Source: Aquimarina muelleri DSM 19832 (GTDB lineage: Bacteria; Bacteroidota; Bacteroidia; Flavobacteriales; Flavobacteriaceae). From it: DNA of 34,758 bases. How positions within the stretch are numbered: the first letter of the stretch is position 1; each line of letters starts with the position of its first letter. The stretch lies in NCBI RefSeq assembly GCF_000430665.1, contig NZ_AUML01000027.1:46150-80907 (forward strand), given 5' to 3'. Shown one piece after another: positions 33,032 through 34,758 of the stretch. The notes beneath the pieces are model-generated. The model was not told the origin of the DNA, ran no database searches, and saw nothing but the letters and a program-made list of their open reading frames with translations. Both the position numbers and the translations under genes were made by a program.

Positions 33032-34758
33032 TTATTTTGAATAGTAAGTTTTTATTTCGCTTTGAATCGTTTTCCACTGCCATTTCCAAAAACTATTTCT
33101 TATACTTCTAGGATTAGTATAATCCATAAAATTATCCAAAGTACTACCTTTCTTTGGAAATACATATTTGTTGTTCTCCATAATTTTAGGAGCAACGGAT
33201 ATAAGTGATTGTCTTTGGTTAATATTTTTTTTACGTTGTTCTATTTCTTTTTGCTTATTCAATATCCTTTTTTCATGTCCTATAATATTTGATTCTGCTA
33301 CCTTTAAATTATTAACTGCAATTGGATTATTAGGATGTTTTTGCATCTTTATGATTTGTTCTTTATTAGCAGTTATTCTCTGCTTATGTTTTTCAATTTC
33401 AACAATTAAATCATGTATCTTTTTTTCCTCTTCTAATATATTATCTTCATGATTTTTTATAAAATCTTCTCCTTCATTATCAAAAGAATGTTCACACCCT
33501 AATACATGTGCTATTTCATGAACATAAGTTGTTACACTATATAGTCCATCATAAAAAATACTACAATATCTTTTAGTAGTATCCCATAGTTGCCCATCTC
33601 CTGCTGTATCATTTTTTCTTATAGTGGTCACAAACAAAAGAACACCTTTATGGACAGTTTCTTTTTCGTATTTTGTAACATATAATTCTCTAAACATTTT
33701 ACTTACAGATTCTTTTTTTCCGACAAATACAGCTCCATCATATAAAGGTTCATCATTATCATCTGATATTTCACCTTCCAGTTCCAAAATACATTCTGTT
33801 TGAATAATATTTGTTTTTATCAATGCTTGTTGAAGCGAATTGTTATTTAAAAAATCATTTAATTTTATTGTATTAAGGGCATCATTGATACCTTTAAGAT
33901 CTTTATCTCTTGATGTACTACGAACTACTTTTACAATTTTTAAATTTAGATCATAAACCTTATCATTTTTAACTACTATAAGCTTACCTACTATATTATC
34001 ATTTTTATCTAAAAATTCAATTTTAACGTCATCATTTAATGGTTTATCACAAAAAACTTTTATTTCATGTCCATTAGCTTCTTTAACTTTCAACTGATCT
34101 GGTTCAAAACGTATACCATTTTTTGCAGGTAACTTAATGATATCTTCATTTCGTTGTTTACCATTTATAGAATTAATATGTAAATTCAGAAAGACGTTTT
34201 CTTGATTTGGAAACATCGATAACCAAGGGACAAAATATTTTATTCCCTCTATGTTAATCTGTTCATATTCCTTTTTTAATTCTTGATAATTCTCACAGAT
34301 ATTTTTGTAATTATTTCGAATCCAGTCAAAACCAAACTCACCGTTATAATCATTTTTACGAGACAGAGTAGCTATGAATTTAAAATCTTCTTTTTCCTCC
34401 TCACCTAATGCTTGATATCCTTGTTGTTTGCTTGGTGGGATATAGCTTTTGTTCCACCGTCTAATTATAGGGTGTCCATAATCTTGTATCGCAGGAGAAA
34501 TCGTAATCGTGGTTAACATTGGGGTTTCGCCATTAGTAGCAAAAACCTCTCTATACTCTACTATGGCAGCATCATTAAATTTATATCTTTTTAAAGGGGG
34601 ATTATCAAAAGAGTTAAAGTAAAATACCACCTCTCCTTCGCTTAAATAATAAAAATCTTCATTTTTTTTATTATGTACCGATGGCATTTGCATAAAGTAC
34701 AAAAACACCTCCTCGTTATAACCTGTTATAAAAGTACATTCTATTAATCCCCCCAATA
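33032..34758 (-). CDS. Metzincin-type zinc protease with Hcp/TssD-like N-terminal part (5' end outside window)
   Basis: At least 574 residues; the frame stays open to the window edge, so the true start is missing. Zinc site HEIAHVLGCEH (HExxHxxGxxH, about 413-423) and a Met-turn region DNFMDYTNPRS near 537-547 make it a metzincin. Between them lies a Lys/Glu/Gln-rich coiled coil (about 430-520), an unusual insertion. The first ~120 residues (KRYKFNDAAIVEYREVF, then TTITISPAIQDYGHPIIRRWN) resemble the end of Bacteroidota type VI tube proteins. The middle (GEFGFDWIRNNY and beta-rich segments) looks like a linker module. There is no signal peptide in the visible part. Immediately followed by an exported repeat protein. 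Protease class is well supported; type VI delivery is inference. Confidence 0.72.
   Translation of the reverse strand, partial: LGGLIECTFITGYNEEVFLYFMQMPSVHNKKNEDFYYLSEGEVVFYFNSFDNPPLKRYKFNDAAIVEYREVFATNGETPMLTTITISPAIQDYGHPIIRRWNKSYIPPSKQQGYQALGEEEKEDFKFIATLSRKNDYNGEFGFDWIRNNYKNICENYQELKKEYEQINIEGIKYFVPWLSMFPNQENVFLNLHINSINGKQRNEDIIKLPAKNGIRFEPDQLKVKEANGHEIKVFCDKPLNDDVKIEFLDKNDNIVGKLIVVKNDKVYDLNLKIVKVVRSTSRDKDLKGINDALNTIKLNDFLNNNSLQQALIKTNIIQTECILELEGEISDDNDEPLYDGAVFVGKKESVSKMFRELYVTKYEKETVHKGVLLFVTTIRKNDTAGDGQLWDTTKRYCSIFYDGLYSVTTYVHEIAHVLGCEHSFDNEGEDFIKNHEDNILEEEKKIHDLIVEIEKHKQRITANKEQIIKMQKHPNNPIAVNNLKVAESNIIGHEKRILNKQKEIEQRKKNINQRQSLISVAPKIMENNKYVFPKKGSTLDNFMDYTNPRSIRNSFWKWQWKTIQSEIKTYYSK

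Overview
The window is AT-rich chromosomal DNA from a Bacteroidota member, most likely a gliding marine Flavobacteriaceae species. The signs are the gliding genes gldE-gldD beside mutY and ssb, a TonB-dependent receptor, DUF4301 and DUF4199 proteins, a ribosomal protein L21 with a helix-hairpin-helix tail, and promoters of the Bacteroidota form TTTG / TAnnTTTG with few Shine-Dalgarno sites. The genus cannot be fixed from this sequence alone.

Layout. 1-302: three 21-bp tandem repeats and otherwise empty DNA. 303-5179: a thiamine block, with thiS-thiC under one TPP riboswitch and a TonB-dependent receptor under a second. 5405-9189: a hybrid histidine kinase and a sigma-54 activator, convergent and overlapping by 4 bp. 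9367-13267: a small secreted protein, then an operon (read right to left) of a thiamine-binding-type protein, a PnuC transporter, a NadR-like kinase, DUF4301 and an ArfB-like rescue factor. 13400-15487: a phosphopantetheinyl transferase divergent from S-adenosylhomocysteine hydrolase. 15621-25968: mostly housekeeping (a secreted protein, rplU-rpmA, two membrane proteins, mutY-ssb-gldE-gldD, an HU gene followed by a 29-residue AURKAIP1/COX24-type basic protein, and an RNase E/G).

From 26 kb on the region is accessory. It holds a split class I lanthipeptide dehydratase (two genes, no cyclase, transporter or clear precursor in view), recX, two tiny peptide genes sharing a GW[DE]LG[KR] C-terminal motif, an M61-like secreted peptidase, and at the right edge a 5'-truncated metzincin-type zinc protease whose N-terminal part resembles the end of a Bacteroidota type VI secretion tube protein (Hcp/TssD). 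A secreted MORN/YwqK-repeat protein lies 2 bp downstream of it.

The main new observations are in this right third. First, a double-glycine-leader bacteriocin-like gene is interrupted by an in-frame TAA at codon 11. Second, a second small membrane peptide lies next to it, separated by a perfect 13-bp inverted repeat. Third, a two-block upstream module carrying a 20-bp-period direct repeat occurs both before the broken bacteriocin gene and before the M61 peptidase gene. Fourth, the last two genes look like an effector-immunity pair, with a coiled coil of roughly 90-110 residues inserted between the zinc motif and the Met-turn of the protease. Family names are from reading the translated sequences; no database search was run.
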